In this document: piece by piece, positions 6,926 through 7,754 of the stretch
Numbering within the stretch: the stretch's first letter is position 1
How the letters are laid out: every line of letters begins with the position of its first letter
DNA from: UMGS363 sp964402055
GTDB lineage: Bacteria; Bacillota; Clostridia; Oscillospirales; Ruminococcaceae
NCBI GenBank assembly: GCA_964402055.1
Contig: CAYOAV010000074.1
Coordinates: forward strand, 1-7,754
Reading direction: 5' to 3'
Length of the DNA: 7,754 nt
Made by a program: the position numbers and the translations under genes
Notes under the pieces: generated by a model
Seen by the model: only the letters and a program-made list of their open reading frames with translations
Databases searched by the model: none
Told to the model about the DNA's origin: nothing

Positions 6926-7754
6926 ATGTTAGTAATCTACGCCGAGAAAAGCAGTCTTGCAAAAACAATAGCCTCTGTGCTGGGAGCAGGTCAGAGAATA
7001 CCCATGCAGGGCGAACCCACTGTGGGATATTATCAGTTAAAATTCAACGGGGAAGATGCCGTGCTTTGTCACGGCGTCGGTCATTTAATGTCGCTTGTTC
7101 CTGCCGCAAGCTATGACGAAAAATATAAAAACTGGGATCTGAATGTGTTCCCGTGCATACCCGAAAAATTCAGAATTGCCCCTAAAAAGGAAACTATCGC
7201 TTGCTCACGTCTGGTTAAGCAGTTCTTTCAGCAGGCTGACTGGTGCATAAACGCAGCCGACCCCGACCGTGAGGGTGAACTTATCTTCTCATACGTTTAT
7301 CAGGCTTGCGGCTGCAAGGCTCCCTACAAGCGTGTGTGGATAGAGGATCTTACCGACGAAAAGATAAAGAAAGCGTTCAGTAATCTTATCGAACCGAAGC
7401 AGTCCATATCTGCACAAAATCCCGGCTCTCCATACGATTTGCAAATGGCAGGACGTGCAAGAGATATTGCCGACTGGCTTATCGGAAACAACTTGACCGT
7501 TGCAGCCACAAAGCGTTTCGGCGGATACAAGGAACTACTATCTGTAGGACGAGTCCAGACACCGACACTTGCACTTGTTGTCGAGCGTGAGAAAGCTATA
7601 CTAAATCACAGCAAAACAAAATTCTGGCGTTTGAACGGTACATTCACAACAGCAAACAACGAAACCTTTGAAGCCGAGTACATAGAAGGCAAAATTTCAA
7701 ACAATGAAAATGAAGTCAGAAATCTTACACGAGAAGAATTTACATTGAAAACCT
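6926..7754 (+). CDS. topB: DNA topoisomerase III (type IA), N-terminal part; continues past window end
   Basis: Type IA topoisomerases cut one DNA strand through a 5'-phosphotyrosine link, pass the other strand and reseal; topoisomerase III chiefly decatenates and resolves single-strand-containing intermediates. The N-terminus is intact: M-L-V-I-Y-A-E-K-S-S carries the first TOPRIM glutamate (E7), although the usual Pro of AEKPS is Ser. GHLMSL is at 52-57. The TOPRIM DxDxEGE motif is ADPDREGE (111-118), giving D112, D114 and E116. GRARDIADWLIGNNLT (176-191) and SVGRVQTPTLALVVERE (206-222) are typical of the family. The 276 codons seen are under half of a usual 650-700-aa protein, and the window ends before the active-site Tyr. 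The ATG at 6926 is the only good start, since an in-frame TGA lies at 6905-6907; its ribosome site is weak. The GC content is clearly higher than in the four genes before it. Conjugative elements of Firmicutes often carry such a topB beside their transfer genes, so an element-borne copy is likely (inference). A chromosomal topB remains possible. Confidence 0.93.
   Translation, partial: MLVIYAEKSSLAKTIASVLGAGQRIPMQGEPTVGYYQLKFNGEDAVLCHGVGHLMSLVPAASYDEKYKNWDLNVFPCIPEKFRIAPKKETIACSRLVKQFFQQADWCINAADPDREGELIFSYVYQACGCKAPYKRVWIEDLTDEKIKKAFSNLIEPKQSISAQNPGSPYDLQMAGRARDIADWLIGNNLTVAATKRFGGYKELLSVGRVQTPTLALVVEREKAILNHSKTKFWRLNGTFTTANNETFEAEYIEGKISNNENEVRNLTREEFTLKT

Overview
The window suggests a low-GC Gram-positive, probably a gut or rumen Clostridia relative (Ruminococcaceae or Lachnospiraceae type). 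The reasons are AT-rich coding DNA, strong AGGAGG-type ribosome sites, and a type IA topoisomerase III of the kind carried by Firmicutes conjugative elements. This is an inference; no rRNA or taxonomic marker is present.

Positions 1-6893 hold four same-strand genes packed as one operon. The first is a RecQ-type superfamily 2 helicase whose 5' end lies before the window. The second is a 267-aa protein with winged-helix-like ends, and its start overlaps the helicase gene by 14 nt. The third is a 1057-aa P-loop ATPase, overlapping the second gene by 1 nt. The fourth is a 221-aa, mainly helical protein of unknown function, after a 6-nt gap. The order helicase, small protein, very large ATPase, and the sizes, match DpdF-DpdG-DpdH of the dpd islands. 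Those islands insert 7-deazaguanine derivatives into DNA and restrict unmodified DNA. I call the three genes DpdFGH-like, with moderate confidence because no database search was possible. The modification genes (dpdA/B/C and preQ0 synthesis) are not in view and could lie upstream.

After a 32-nt gap, positions 6926-7754 hold the first 276 codons of a topoisomerase III (topB). It has a complete TOPRIM domain and is cut by the window edge before the active-site tyrosine. In hand-counted samples GC content rises from about 30-33% in the operon to over 50% in topB, so the gap looks like the boundary between an acquired cargo and a conjugative-element backbone.

Proposed working model (inference): the two ATPases and the wHTH-like protein form a DNA-sensing or restricting complex, the 221-aa protein is an accessory or fourth subunit, and the cassette moves as cargo of an integrative conjugative element. 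The most interesting questions are whether the FGH-like trio works here without a DNA-modification half, and what the 221-aa protein does. No RNA gene, CRISPR array, insertion sequence, attachment site or convincing terminator was seen.
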